A program made the position numbers and the translations under genes. The notes under the pieces are model-generated. The model had not been told where the DNA came from and made no database searches. It worked only from the letters and a program-made list of their open reading frames with translations. Shown here piece by piece: positions 16,886 through 25,470 of a stretch of DNA of 64,000 bases (positions are counted from its first letter, which is position 1; the number at the start of each line of letters is the position of its first letter). Origin of the DNA: Alsobacter sp046349155 (GTDB lineage: Bacteria; Pseudomonadota; Alphaproteobacteria; Rhizobiales; Beijerinckiaceae); NCBI GenBank assembly GCA_046349155.1, contig JAXMCW010000002.1, positions 620,001 through 684,000 of the forward strand, written 5' to 3'.

Positions 16886-19201
16886 TCAGTCCTGCGCGCC
16901 CATGGCCTGGACCGCCTTGAGGATGGCCTCCGGCGTCGCCGGCGCGTCGAGCGGCACGAGGCGTCCCGGGTTCACGGCGTGGACGGCGTCCGCCAGCGCG
17001 GCGAAGACGGCGATCCCCAGCATCAGCGGCGGTTCTCCGACCGCCTTGGAACGATACACCGTGTCCTCCCGGTTCGCACCGTCGAAGAGCCGTACGCGCA
17101 GGTCCGCCGGCACGTCCGAGGCCACCGGGATCTTGTAGGTCGAGGGCGCATGGGTGCGCAGCACGCCCTTGTCGTCGTAGACGAGTTCCTCCGTGGTGAG
17201 CCATCCCATGCCCTGCACGAAGCCGCCCTCGATCTGGCCGATGTCGATGGCCGGGTTCAGCGAGCGCCCGACATCGTGGAGAATATCGGTCCGCAGCACC
17301 CGGTTCTCGCCCGTCAGGGTGTCGATGACCACCTCGCTGCAGGCCGCCCCGTAGGCGAAATAATAGAAGGGGCGACCCTTCACGTTGGCCCTGTCCCACA
17401 CGACCTTCGGCGTCTTGTAGAAGCCCGCCGCTGAGAGGTGGATGCGCGCCACGTGCGCCTTCTGCGCAAGCTCGCCGAAGCCGATGCTCTCGTTGCCCGC
17501 GAAGACCCGATCGTCGCGGAAGACGACCTCCTCGGCGCCAACCTTGAAGAGGTCGGCGGCCAGCTCCGCGAGCCGCTGCCTGATCTGGCCTGCCGCGATG
17601 CGCGCCGCCATGCCGTTGAGGTCGGAGCCGGAGGAGGCGGCCGTCGGCGCGGTGTTCGGCACCTTGTCGGTGGTGGTGGCGGTGATGCGCACCCGCTCCA
17701 TGCCGATGCCGAACTCCTCGGCCACGACCTGGGCCACCTTCTGGTAGAGCCCCTGCCCCATCTCCGTGCCGCCGTGGTTCAGCTGCACGGACCCGTCCTG
17801 GTAGACATGGACCAGCGCGCCCGCCTGGTTGAGATGGGTGAGCGTGAAGGAGATGCCGAACTTCACCGGCGTGAGCGCGAGGCCGCGCTTGAGAATGGGC
17901 GAGGCGGCGTTGAAGGCCGCGATCTCCTGGCGCCTGGCCCGGTAGCCGCTGGTCTCGGCGAGTTCGCCCACGAGGCGATGCAGCGTGTCGATCTCCTCCA
18001 CCGGCATGCCGTAAGGCGTCAGGTCCCGCCCCGGCGCATAGAAATTGGCCATGCGCACGTCGAGCGGGTCGCGGCCCAGCGACCAGGCGATGGCGTCGAT
18101 GACCCGCTCGACGGCGATCATGCCCTGAGGGCCGCCGAAGCCGCGGAAGGCGGTGTTCGAGACCGTGTTGGTCTTGAGCCGGCGCGTGACGATGCGGGCT
18201 TCCGGGAGGAAATAGGCGTTGTCGGCATGGAACATGGTCCGGTCGACCACGCCCTGGCTGAGGTCGGCCGAGCAGCCGCAGCGCGCCAGAAAGTCGAGGT
18301 CGGCGGCGAGGATGCGTCCCGCCTCGTCGAAGCCGACCGACCAGTCGACGCGGAAGTCGTGGCGCTTGCCCGTGAGCGCCATGTCGTCGTCCCTGTCGAG
18401 CCGCAGCTTGCAGGCGCGGCCGGTCCGGAAGGCGGCGACGGCCGCGATCGCGGCCCATTGGGTCGCCTGGCTCTCCTTGCCGCCGAATCCGCCCCCCATC
18501 CGGCGGATCTCGCAGGTCACCATCGCGTCCGGCAGCCCCAGCACCCGGGCGCAGACGTGCTGAACCTCAGAGGGATGCTGCGTGGAGGAATGCACGTGGA
18601 TGGACCCGTCCTCGCCGGGAATGGCGAGGGCGATCTGTCCCTCCAGGTAGAAATGCTCCTGCCCGCCGATGCGAAACACGCCGTCGAGCCGGCGCGGCGC
18701 GGCGGCGATGGCGGCCGAGGCGTCGCCTCGCACGAAGGCGTAGTCCGGCAGCACGGTCTCTCGCCGCTCGGCCGCGTCCTCGACGCTGATGCTGGGGCGC
18801 TCGGCGTCCACGTCGACCTTCCCGAGCAGCGCGGCGCGCCGGGCGATGTCGCGCGTCTCGGCCACGACCGCGAAGACGGGCTGCCCGTGATAGATCACCT
18901 CGCTGTCGGCCAGCATCGGCTCGTCGCGGAAGGAGGGCGCGATGTCGTTGCGGCCGGGGATGTCTACCGCCGTCAGCACGGCGACGACTCCGGGCGTCTC
19001 CTCCACCGCCGAGACGTCGATGGAGCGGATGCGGCCGCGCGCGGCCGGCGAGCGGCCGAGCGCGATGTGAAGCGTGCCCGCGGGCTCGACCATGTCGTCG
19101 ATATAGGCGGCCGCGCCCTGGACGTGCTTGACCGCGCTGTCATGCGGCAAGGGCTGGCGCACGTGGCGCAGCGGGACGTCGTCGTCCGCCAGAGCGCTCA
19201 T
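16886..19201 (-). CDS. xdhB: Xanthine dehydrogenase molybdopterin-binding subunit
   Basis: 771-residue catalytic subunit that oxidises hypoxanthine and xanthine to urate. Molybdenum-cofactor motifs are in order: GQEHFYLEGQIALAIPGEDG, RRMGGGFGGKESQ, AFRGFGGPQGM and GTEMGQGLYQKVAQVVA. The catalytic glutamate is in SKAVGEPPLMLGIAVFAAL near the C-terminus. It is the partner of XdhA, 30 bases upstream, and length and motif order are normal for the split bacterial enzyme. Confidence 0.95.
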   Translation of the reverse strand: MSALADDDVPLRHVRQPLPHDSAVKHVQGAAAYIDDMVEPAGTLHIALGRSPAARGRIRSIDVSAVEETPGVVAVLTAVDIPGRNDIAPSFRDEPMLADSEVIYHGQPVFAVVAETRDIARRAALLGKVDVDAERPSISVEDAAERRETVLPDYAFVRGDASAAIAAAPRRLDGVFRIGGQEHFYLEGQIALAIPGEDGSIHVHSSTQHPSEVQHVCARVLGLPDAMVTCEIRRMGGGFGGKESQATQWAAIAAVAAFRTGRACKLRLDRDDDMALTGKRHDFRVDWSVGFDEAGRILAADLDFLARCGCSADLSQGVVDRTMFHADNAYFLPEARIVTRRLKTNTVSNTAFRGFGGPQGMIAVERVIDAIAWSLGRDPLDVRMANFYAPGRDLTPYGMPVEEIDTLHRLVGELAETSGYRARRQEIAAFNAASPILKRGLALTPVKFGISFTLTHLNQAGALVHVYQDGSVQLNHGGTEMGQGLYQKVAQVVAEEFGIGMERVRITATTTDKVPNTAPTAASSGSDLNGMAARIAAGQIRQRLAELAADLFKVGAEEVVFRDDRVFAGNESIGFGELAQKAHVARIHLSAAGFYKTPKVVWDRANVKGRPFYYFAYGAACSEVVIDTLTGENRVLRTDILHDVGRSLNPAIDIGQIEGGFVQGMGWLTTEELVYDDKGVLRTHAPSTYKIPVASDVPADLRVRLFDGANREDTVYRSKAVGEPPLMLGIAVFAALADAVHAVNPGRLVPLDAPATPEAILKAVQAMGAQD

Positions 19202-19231
19202 GGGCGGCCCCTCCCGACGCTCGGCCTCTGC

Positions 19232-20716
19232 TCACTCCGCCGCATGTCGCGCCTCCCGGTGGCCGGAAATGCGGGTCGCGGAGGTGGGCGCGCCCGTCCC
19301 GATCTCGGCCATCGCCTTGATGATCAGGTTCTTCGCCACCTGCATGCGGTAGCCGGCGGAGGCGCGGTGATCGTCGAGGGGGGTGAAGTCCCGCGCCAGC
19401 GCCTCGCTGGAGGCGCGCCAGACCGAGCCGTCCCCGGCAGGGTTGCCGATCAGGGCGCGCTCGGCCTCCAGCGCCCGCTTCGGCGTGCCTGCCATGCCGC
19501 CAAAGGCGATGCGGGCCTCCGTGACCACGTCCTGCTCCACGGTGATGCGGCAGGCCAGCATGACCGAGGAAATATCCTCGTCCATGCGCTTGCTCACCTT
19601 GAATGCGCGCACGTGGTCGGCCGGGCGCAACTTCGGCACGATCAGCCGGCGGACATATTCGCCCGGCTGGCGGTCCTGCTTGCGGTAGGCGATGAAGAAA
19701 TCCTCCAGCGGCAGCCGGCGGGTCTCGCCGCCGCGGCGCAGCTCCACCTCCGCGCCGAGCGCGATCAGGGCGGGCGGAAGGTCGCCGATGGGCGAGCCGT
19801 TCGCCACGTTGCCGCCCACGGTCCCGGAAACCCGGACCTGCGTCGACCCGAAGCGCCGCATGAGCTCGCCGAGGTCCGGATCGAGCTTCGCGAGAACCTC
19901 GTGCGCCCGCGCATGGCTGACGGTGGCCCCGAGCGACAGCGAGGCCGGCGTCTCGCCGAGGGCGTCCAGTCCCTTGACGCGGCCCAGCCAGATGATGCGC
20001 GACAGCGGCATCATGGCCTTGGTGATCCACAGCCCGACATCGGTCGCGCCGGCGACGAGCGTGGCGTCGGGATGGCGAAGGAAGAGGCTCGCAAGGCTGT
20101 CCTCGGAGGCCGGGGCGGCGAAGAAGGCCTCGTCCGTCCCCACGAAGAGATCCTCGCCGTCATCGAGCCGGCGAAGCGCGTCGCGCGTCGCGTCGCGTCG
20201 GGCCTCGAAGGCGTCGGCCGCAGGGGCCGCGCAGGCGTCCAGGGCGGCATCGACGATGGGGCGGTAGCCCGTGCAGCGGCAGAGATTGCCGGCGAGCGCG
20301 TCGACCACCGCCTCCCGCGCCACCGGCCGCTCCCCCTCCTGGTAGAGCGCGAACAGGCTCATCACGATGCCCGGCGTGCAGAAGCCGCATTGCGAGCCGT
20401 GGTGGGCGACCATGGCCGCCTGCACGGGATGCAGGCCCCTGGGGCCGGCGAGATCCTCGACCGTCACGACCTCGCAGCCGTCGACCTGGCCGAGCAGCAG
20501 GATGCAGGCGTTCACGGGCTCGTAGACGAGCCGCCCGTCGCGCTCGCGGCCGAGCACGACGGTGCAGGCGCCGCAGTCGCCCTCTCCGCAGCCCTCCTTG
20601 GTGCCGGTGGCCTTGGCCTCCAGGCGCAGCCAGTCGAGCAGCGTGGTGCGCGGCAGGAACGACGACACCGTGACCGGCTCGCCCCGGCGCAGGAAGCGGA
20701 GGGTGCCGCGCGCCAT
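19232..20716 (-). CDS. xdhA: Xanthine dehydrogenase small subunit (2Fe-2S and FAD domains)
   Basis: 494-residue electron-transfer subunit. The plant-type 2Fe-2S cluster is bound by EGCGEGDCGAC near residue 40. The second cluster is bound by HGSQCGFCTPG (about 105-115) and NLCRCTGYRPI. The FAD domain begins near residue 200 (TLVAGATDVGLWITK) and includes SGTVGGNVANGSPIGDLPP. A 30-base gap separates it from xdhB, and its start is one base from the uraH stop codon. Confidence 0.95.
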   Translation of the reverse strand: MARGTLRFLRRGEPVTVSSFLPRTTLLDWLRLEAKATGTKEGCGEGDCGACTVVLGRERDGRLVYEPVNACILLLGQVDGCEVVTVEDLAGPRGLHPVQAAMVAHHGSQCGFCTPGIVMSLFALYQEGERPVAREAVVDALAGNLCRCTGYRPIVDAALDACAAPAADAFEARRDATRDALRRLDDGEDLFVGTDEAFFAAPASEDSLASLFLRHPDATLVAGATDVGLWITKAMMPLSRIIWLGRVKGLDALGETPASLSLGATVSHARAHEVLAKLDPDLGELMRRFGSTQVRVSGTVGGNVANGSPIGDLPPALIALGAEVELRRGGETRRLPLEDFFIAYRKQDRQPGEYVRRLIVPKLRPADHVRAFKVSKRMDEDISSVMLACRITVEQDVVTEARIAFGGMAGTPKRALEAERALIGNPAGDGSVWRASSEALARDFTPLDDHRASAGYRMQVAKNLIIKAMAEIGTGAPTSATRISGHREARHAAE

Positions 20717-20717
20717 C

Positions 20718-21059
20718 TCAGCTCCCTCGATAGGTGGAGAAGGAGAACGGCGAGACGAGGAGCGGCACGTGGTAGTGCGAATCCTCGGAAATGCCGAACC
20801 GGATCGGGATCACGTCGAGGAAGGCCGGCTCCGGCAGCGCGAGGCCTTGCGAGCGGAAGTAGTCGCCCGCGTGGAAGGCGATCTCGTAGGACTGGCCGAC
20901 GGCCTCCGGGCCGTCCAGCAAGGGCCGGTCGGCCCGCCCGTCCGCATTGGTGCGGATGTCGGCGAGGACGAGCCCGTCCGACAGGCGGGTCAGCACGGCG
21001 CGCAGGCCGGCGGCAGGCCGGCCATGGGCTGTGTCGAGGACATGGGTCGTGAGCTTCAT
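20718..21059 (-). CDS. uraH: 5-hydroxyisourate hydrolase (transthyretin-like)
   Basis: 113-residue HIU hydrolase, the step between PuuD and UraD. It starts MKLTTHVLDTAHGRPAAG and ends with the family-defining C-terminal YRGS. The histidines in the THVLD segment and in the late SHYHVPLL segment form the active site. The ATG at 21059 is the family start although the ribosome site is weak. The upstream open frame is not protein-like. It is the first gene of the purine operon. Confidence 0.94.
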   Translation of the reverse strand: MKLTTHVLDTAHGRPAAGLRAVLTRLSDGLVLADIRTNADGRADRPLLDGPEAVGQSYEIAFHAGDYFRSQGLALPEPAFLDVIPIRFGISEDSHYHVPLLVSPFSFSTYRGS

Positions 21060-21090
21060 GCGACGATGATGCAGGATGTCTAGCGCTCGC

Positions 21091-21136
21091 CAAAGCGCAG
21101 AGTTTCGCCACGACTGCTCGCATTTTGCGCGCTTTG
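21091..21136. repeat. Inverted repeat CAAAGCGC...GCGCTTTG in the uraH promoter region
   Basis: Two perfect eight-base reverse-complement arms (21091-21098 and 21129-21136) are separated by 30 bases. They lie in the 100-base gap between the LysR gene and the first purine gene, about 31-77 bases upstream of the uraH start. Spacing near four helical turns fits a regulator binding two half-sites, possibly the adjacent LysR protein. Confidence 0.4.
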
Positions 21137-21159
21137 CCCTGGCCTGGCGCACGACCCGG

Positions 21160-22098
21160 TCACGATGGCGCCCCTCCCCCGTCGGGCAGCAGCTCCTGCA
21201 GGCGCTGGCGGGCGTGCTCGAAGAAGGCGGCGGGAGCCAGCTTGAGGTTGCGCCCGGCGGCGGAGACCATGACGAAGCGATCGACGGGCAGGCGCGGCTG
21301 GGCGATCGGCAGGAGCACCAGGCGGCCCTCGCGCAGGTCGTCCTCGATGCCGATCGCCGTCTGGAAGGCGACGGCGCGGCCCTGGCGCGCGAGAGTGGCC
21401 ATGAGCTTCAGGGAATTGGCCTCGACCAGCACGCGGGGCCTCACCGGAAGCTGGGAGAGGCCGGCGTCGAGAATGTCGCGGAGGGAAAGGCCCCGGGCCG
21501 GAAGGGCCACGGGGTGCTGCAGGCATTCGATGAGGTTCACGGTCGACTGGGCCGCCAGCGGATGGTCGGGCCGCACCACGGCGCCCACCGGCAGGTCGCG
21601 CCGCAGCGCCACCGAGAGACCCTTCACCGAGGGCGGGTTGAAGGTGAAGCCCATGTCGGCCTCGCCGCTCTCGACCAGGGAGGCCACGGCGGCCGAGCCC
21701 GCCACGGTGATGGCGACCTCGACGCCCGCGAAGCGCGCGGCGAAGGAGGCGACGAGCTCGGGCATCAGGCCGACCGACGCGCTCTCCACGGTCGCGACCG
21801 CCACGCGGCCGCGCTTCATGCCGCGCAGCAGGTCGATGTCGGCCAGCGTGCCCTCAAAGTCGCGCTGCGTCGCCCGGACATGGCGCAGCAGCATCTCGCC
21901 CGCGCTCGTGAGCCTGAGGCCGCGGCCCTGCCGCTCGAAGAGCGAGACGCCGAGCGCCTCTTCGAGCAGCAGAATCTGTCTGTTCATGGCTGACGAGGCG
22001 ACGTTGACCTTGCGGGCCGCCCCGCGAATCGAGCCGCTCTCGGCCACGGCGGCAAAATAGAGGAAGGCGGGAGAGAACAGGGCGCGGCCGGGCTGCAT
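21160..22098 (-). CDS. LysR-family transcriptional regulator
   Basis: 312 residues. The winged helix-turn-helix is at the N-terminus (FAAVAESGSIRGAARKVNVA, then ILLLEEALGVSLFERQGRG). The effector-binding domain follows (RVAVATVESASVGLMPELVASF and later residues). The ATG at 22098 places the DNA-binding domain as usual. It lies 52 bases downstream of the sulfolactate dehydrogenase gene comC and 100 bases upstream of uraH, on the same strand as both. It could therefore be read with the sulfolactate operon while controlling the purine operon. The effector cannot be inferred from the sequence. Confidence 0.88.
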   Translation of the reverse strand: MQPGRALFSPAFLYFAAVAESGSIRGAARKVNVASSAMNRQILLLEEALGVSLFERQGRGLRLTSAGEMLLRHVRATQRDFEGTLADIDLLRGMKRGRVAVATVESASVGLMPELVASFAARFAGVEVAITVAGSAAVASLVESGEADMGFTFNPPSVKGLSVALRRDLPVGAVVRPDHPLAAQSTVNLIECLQHPVALPARGLSLRDILDAGLSQLPVRPRVLVEANSLKLMATLARQGRAVAFQTAIGIEDDLREGRLVLLPIAQPRLPVDRFVMVSAAGRNLKLAPAAFFEHARQRLQELLPDGGGAPS

Positions 22099-22150
22099 GG
22101 CGTGAGCCTGCCAAGCCCGGAGCGGCGCCGCAAGCCGGCGGCGCGGCCGA

Positions 22151-23149
22151 TCACGCGGGCCCGAAGCGCTCGACCAGAGCCTGGGGCAGCGCAAGACCCT
22201 CGGCTTTCGCCCCGGCGCGCAGGGCCAGACGGCGGCTGCCCGGCAGGCGGGCCCCGGGCTGGTCCTCGATGGCCTTGGCGAGCAGCGTCATCCGTTCGCC
22301 GAAACCGGCCGCGCCGCCGAAGCCCGCGGAATCGATGGCGAGGATCAGCTGTCCCGTGCGGGGCGGCCCGCCCTCGGCGTCGAGGAAGGACGAGGCCTCG
22401 AAGGCGAAGTGCGCGCCGACGAGCGCGGCCGCCAGCACTTCCACCATCAGGGCGAGCGCCGTGCCCTTGGCGTCGCCCAGCGCCACCATCGTGCCGGCCA
22501 AAGCCGCGGCGGGATCGGTGGTGGGGCGCCCCTCCGCGTCGAGGGCCCAGCCCTCCGGGATGGACTGGCTTTTCTGCCTGGCGGCCACGACGTTCCCTCG
22601 CGCCACCTTGGAGAGCGCGAGATCGACCACGACCGGGGCGCGGCCGGGCAGCGGCGCGGCGAAGGCGACGGGATTGGTGCCGAAGACGGCCTTGCGGCCG
22701 CCCCAGGGCGCGATCGCCTCGGGCGTATTGGCGAACAGCAGGGCGACGAGCCCTGCCTCGGCCAGCCGCTCGACATGCAGGCCGGCCGCGCCGCAATGGC
22801 TCGAGCGGCTGATGGCGGCCGCCGCGATGCCCTGGGCGGAGGCGATGGCGGGCAGTTCGGCGATGGCGAGGTCGATGGCGGGATAGGAGAAGCCGTCGGC
22901 GGCGTCGATCGCGAGCACACCCGGACGCGGCCGGGTGGCCACCGGATGAGCCTGGCCGTCGATCTTCCCGGCTTCGAGCATCGCCAGGTAGGTCGGGATT
23001 CGCGACAGGCCGTGTCCCGCCAGCCCGTCGGCCTCCGCCCCCACGAGCGCGCGCGCCACGCTGGCGGCGACCACGTCGCGGGCCCCGGCCGCGGCGAAGA
23101 TCCCGGCCACCCAGGCCGTGGCGCGTTCCAGAGAGACGGCCTGCGCCAT
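22151..23149 (-). CDS. comC: Malate/L-lactate dehydrogenase family oxidoreductase, probable (R)-sulfolactate dehydrogenase ComC
   Basis: 332-residue NAD(P)-dependent dehydrogenase of the Ldh/ComC family, which is unrelated to classical malate dehydrogenases. Landmarks are GAEADGLAGHGLSRIPTYL, the catalytic histidine segment ISRSSHCGAAGLHVE, FANTPEAIAPWGG and GTNPVAFAAPLP. In sulfolactate degraders this enzyme interconverts sulfopyruvate and (R)-sulfolactate. The assignment rests on position: it follows slcC and suyAB in one leftward operon, 14 bases after slcC. By sequence alone it could act on malate, lactate or ureidoglycolate. The neighbouring purine genes make the last worth keeping in mind. 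Confidence 0.75.
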   Translation of the reverse strand: MAQAVSLERATAWVAGIFAAAGARDVVAASVARALVGAEADGLAGHGLSRIPTYLAMLEAGKIDGQAHPVATRPRPGVLAIDAADGFSYPAIDLAIAELPAIASAQGIAAAAISRSSHCGAAGLHVERLAEAGLVALLFANTPEAIAPWGGRKAVFGTNPVAFAAPLPGRAPVVVDLALSKVARGNVVAARQKSQSIPEGWALDAEGRPTTDPAAALAGTMVALGDAKGTALALMVEVLAAALVGAHFAFEASSFLDAEGGPPRTGQLILAIDSAGFGGAAGFGERMTLLAKAIEDQPGARLPGSRRLALRAGAKAEGLALPQALVERFGPA

Positions 23150-23163
23150 GCGTCCCCTCCCGC

Positions 23164-24099
23164 TCAGCCGCCCTCGAGGACGCGAATGACGTTGTCCACG
23201 GTGACGTGCGATACGCGCACGTTCGATTCTTCCGTGACGCCGGCGATGTGGGGCGTGAGAATCAGGTTGGGACAGCCGGCGAAGACGGCGGCGGCCTCCT
23301 GCGTCAGAGGCTCCTGCTCGAAGACGTCGAGCGCCGCGCCGCCGAGCCGGCCATCCCTGAGGGCGGCGGCGAGCGCCGCGTGGTCGACCGTCCCGCCCCG
23401 GGCCGCATTGATCAGAACGGCCCCGGGCTTCATCCCGGCGATGGCGGCCGCGCCGATGACGTCGCGGGTCTGTGGCGTGAGCGGGACGTGCAGGCTCACG
23501 ACGTCGCTGGCCGCGAGCAGGGCCGCAAGGTCCATCCGCTCGACGCCGAGGCCGGTCCAGGCCGGATCGTCGGCCGGGACGAAGGGGTCGTGGGCGGCCA
23601 GCGCCATCCCGAGCGGGGCCGCGCGACGCGCCGTCTCGCGCGCGATCGCTCCGAAGCCCACCAGCCCGAGCCTGCGGCCCGAGGCCTCGCGACCGATCAG
23701 CGCGTTGCGGGGCCAGCGGCCGGCCACCACGTCGGCCGTGGCATGATAGGCCCCGCGCAGCAGCACGAGCGCCGTGGCCACGACGTACTCGGCCACCGAC
23801 ACGTCGTTCGCCCCGGTGGCGGGGCAGACCGCCACGCCGCGCGCCTTGCAGGCGTCGAGGTCGATATTGTCGAGCCCCACGCCGAGTCGCCCGACGACGG
23901 CCAGCCGGGGCGCGCCGTCCAGCAGCGCGCCGCGCACCTGGGTCCGGTTGCGCACGACGAGGGCCCGGCAATCCCGCAGCGCCGCCGCGAGGTCGCCGGG
24001 GCGGTCCACGAGGTCGGCCGCGTAAAGCGTGTCGTAGCGCCCCGCGAGGCGTGCGACTGCCGCCTCGTCCATGAACTCCGTGACGACGACGTCGGCCAC
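23164..24099 (-). CDS. slcC: D-isomer-specific 2-hydroxyacid dehydrogenase, probable (S)-sulfolactate dehydrogenase SlcC
   Basis: 311-residue NAD-dependent dehydrogenase. It has the nucleotide motif LGLVGFGAIARETARR. The catalytic arginine is in NAARGGTVDH, the glutamate in DVFEQEPL and the histidine in LTPHIAGVTEES. It begins with GTG one base after the suyB stop codon. Directly downstream of suyAB, and paired with a ComC-type enzyme, it fits the two-dehydrogenase sulfolactate racemase system described in Chromohalobacter. There SlcC oxidises (S)-sulfolactate to sulfopyruvate. Phosphoglycerate dehydrogenase-like activity cannot be ruled out by sequence. Confidence 0.78.
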   Translation of the reverse strand: MADVVVTEFMDEAAVARLAGRYDTLYAADLVDRPGDLAAALRDCRALVVRNRTQVRGALLDGAPRLAVVGRLGVGLDNIDLDACKARGVAVCPATGANDVSVAEYVVATALVLLRGAYHATADVVAGRWPRNALIGREASGRRLGLVGFGAIARETARRAAPLGMALAAHDPFVPADDPAWTGLGVERMDLAALLAASDVVSLHVPLTPQTRDVIGAAAIAGMKPGAVLINAARGGTVDHAALAAALRDGRLGGAALDVFEQEPLTQEAAAVFAGCPNLILTPHIAGVTEESNVRVSHVTVDNVIRVLEGG

Positions 24100-24100
24100 G

Positions 24101-25459
24101 TCAGGCGCTGCGGTAGAGCTTCGTCATGGAGAATTCGCGGTGGCCGAGCGCCTCCGCCGCCGTCAGCCGGCCATTGGCCGTGCGCTGGATCATGTCGATC
24201 AGCGCATCGCCCGCCTGCGAGATCGTGATCTCCCGCCGCAAGATGCCGGACACGTCGAGATCGATGTGCTCGCCCATCGTGCGGATGGTGCGCGGGTTCC
24301 CGGAGATCTTGATGACGGGCACGATGGGATTGCCGATCACGTTGCCCTGGCCCGTCGGGAACGTGTGGACCACGTAACCGCCGGCGGCCATCAGCGTGAC
24401 GCATTCGGCGGCGGCCGAGGACGAATCCATGAAATAGAGTCCCGGGCCGCTCGCGGGTGTCTCGGCGGGCTCCAGCACGTCGATGTAGCGCGTCGCGTGC
24501 CCGATCTTCTCGAGGTTCCCCAGCGCCTTCTCCTCGATCGTCGTCAGCCCGCCCGCAATGTTTCCCTTGGTCGGCTGGCTGTCGGAGAGATCGTCGGTCT
24601 TGTGGGCCTCGATCACCTCGTCCTGGTAGGCCTTCCACATTCGGTACCACTTCTCGCCGATGTCCGGCGTGATGGCCCGCGCCTTGGCGAGGTGTTCCGC
24701 CCCGGTGATCTCCGAGGTTTCGCCGAAGACCCCGTAGATGCCGCGAGGGATCAGCTTGTCGTACATGTTGCCGACGGTCGGGCAGGAGGACAGGCCCGTC
24801 GTCGTGTCGGATTCGCCGCACTTGGTGGAGATCCAGAGCTCGGCGATGTCGCAGCGCTCGCGCGGCAGCTCGGATGCCCATTGCACCATCTTCTTGGCCT
24901 CGTAGGAGGCCCGCGCGATGGTGGCGATGTCGCCGTGCCCCTCGATGCCGAAGCCGACCACCGGCTTCCCGGTCCTGGCGATGCCCTCGACCACGCGGTT
25001 GGTCCAGCCGTCCTCGATGCCGATCACCACGACGGCGGCGACGTTGGGGTTCGAGCCCGTGCCGATCAGCGTGCGGAAATGCAACTCCAGGTCGGCGCCG
25101 AACTGCAGCCGACCATAGGCGTGAGGCAGGGCGAGGGTGCCCTTGATGTTGTTGGCCACGGCCTCGCAGGCCGCGTTCGAGAGGTCGTCGAGCGGCAGGA
25201 TGACGACGTGGTTGCGCACGCCGACGCGGCCGTTCTCGCGACGCCAGCCCATGAAGGTGAGCTTGCCCGGGGCGACGGTGGGCGCGGACGACTGGGCGCC
25301 CGGGGCCTTCGCAGCGGCCTTGCGGGCCCGGGCGGGCTCGGGCTTCGCCTTGGACGGCTTCTTGGACAGCTTGGCGCCCGCCTTCCTGGCGATGTCGTTC
25401 ACCACGGACGCGCGTTCGGCCGCCTTGCTGCGGGCCGGCTTCTTGGTGGCCTTGGCCAT
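24101..25459 (-). CDS. suyB: (R)-sulfolactate sulfo-lyase, large subunit
   Basis: 452 residues. It belongs to the UxaA/altronate dehydratase C-terminal family and, with SuyA, splits sulfolactate to pyruvate and sulfite. The core starts around residue 66 (TFMGWRRENGRVGVRNHVVILP) and includes STKCGESDTTTGLSSCPTVG. It also has VVHTFPTGQGNVIGNPIVPV, with the metal-ligand type cysteines. The first 65 residues are a Lys/Ala/Pro-rich tail not usual for the family. The first ATG has a good GGAG site, whereas the internal methionine at residue 70 has none, so the tail is probably translated. Eleven bases separate it from suyA. Confidence 0.9.
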   Translation of the reverse strand: MAKATKKPARSKAAERASVVNDIARKAGAKLSKKPSKAKPEPARARKAAAKAPGAQSSAPTVAPGKLTFMGWRRENGRVGVRNHVVILPLDDLSNAACEAVANNIKGTLALPHAYGRLQFGADLELHFRTLIGTGSNPNVAAVVVIGIEDGWTNRVVEGIARTGKPVVGFGIEGHGDIATIARASYEAKKMVQWASELPRERCDIAELWISTKCGESDTTTGLSSCPTVGNMYDKLIPRGIYGVFGETSEITGAEHLAKARAITPDIGEKWYRMWKAYQDEVIEAHKTDDLSDSQPTKGNIAGGLTTIEEKALGNLEKIGHATRYIDVLEPAETPASGPGLYFMDSSSAAAECVTLMAAGGYVVHTFPTGQGNVIGNPIVPVIKISGNPRTIRTMGEHIDLDVSGILRREITISQAGDALIDMIQRTANGRLTAAEALGHREFSMTKLYRSA

Positions 25460-25470
25460 GGTCCGGTCTC

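Noticed and set aside
17438..21052. A 1204-codon open frame on the plus strand opposite xdhAB
   Set aside because: It is exactly antisense to well-motifed xdhA, xdhB and uraH. Its translation is Arg/Gly/Asp/His-rich without family motifs, as expected from high-GC antisense frames.
23150..23971. N-terminal extension of the ComC-like protein into slcC
   Set aside because: It is an out-of-phase shadow of slcC. The family N-terminus begins at 23149.
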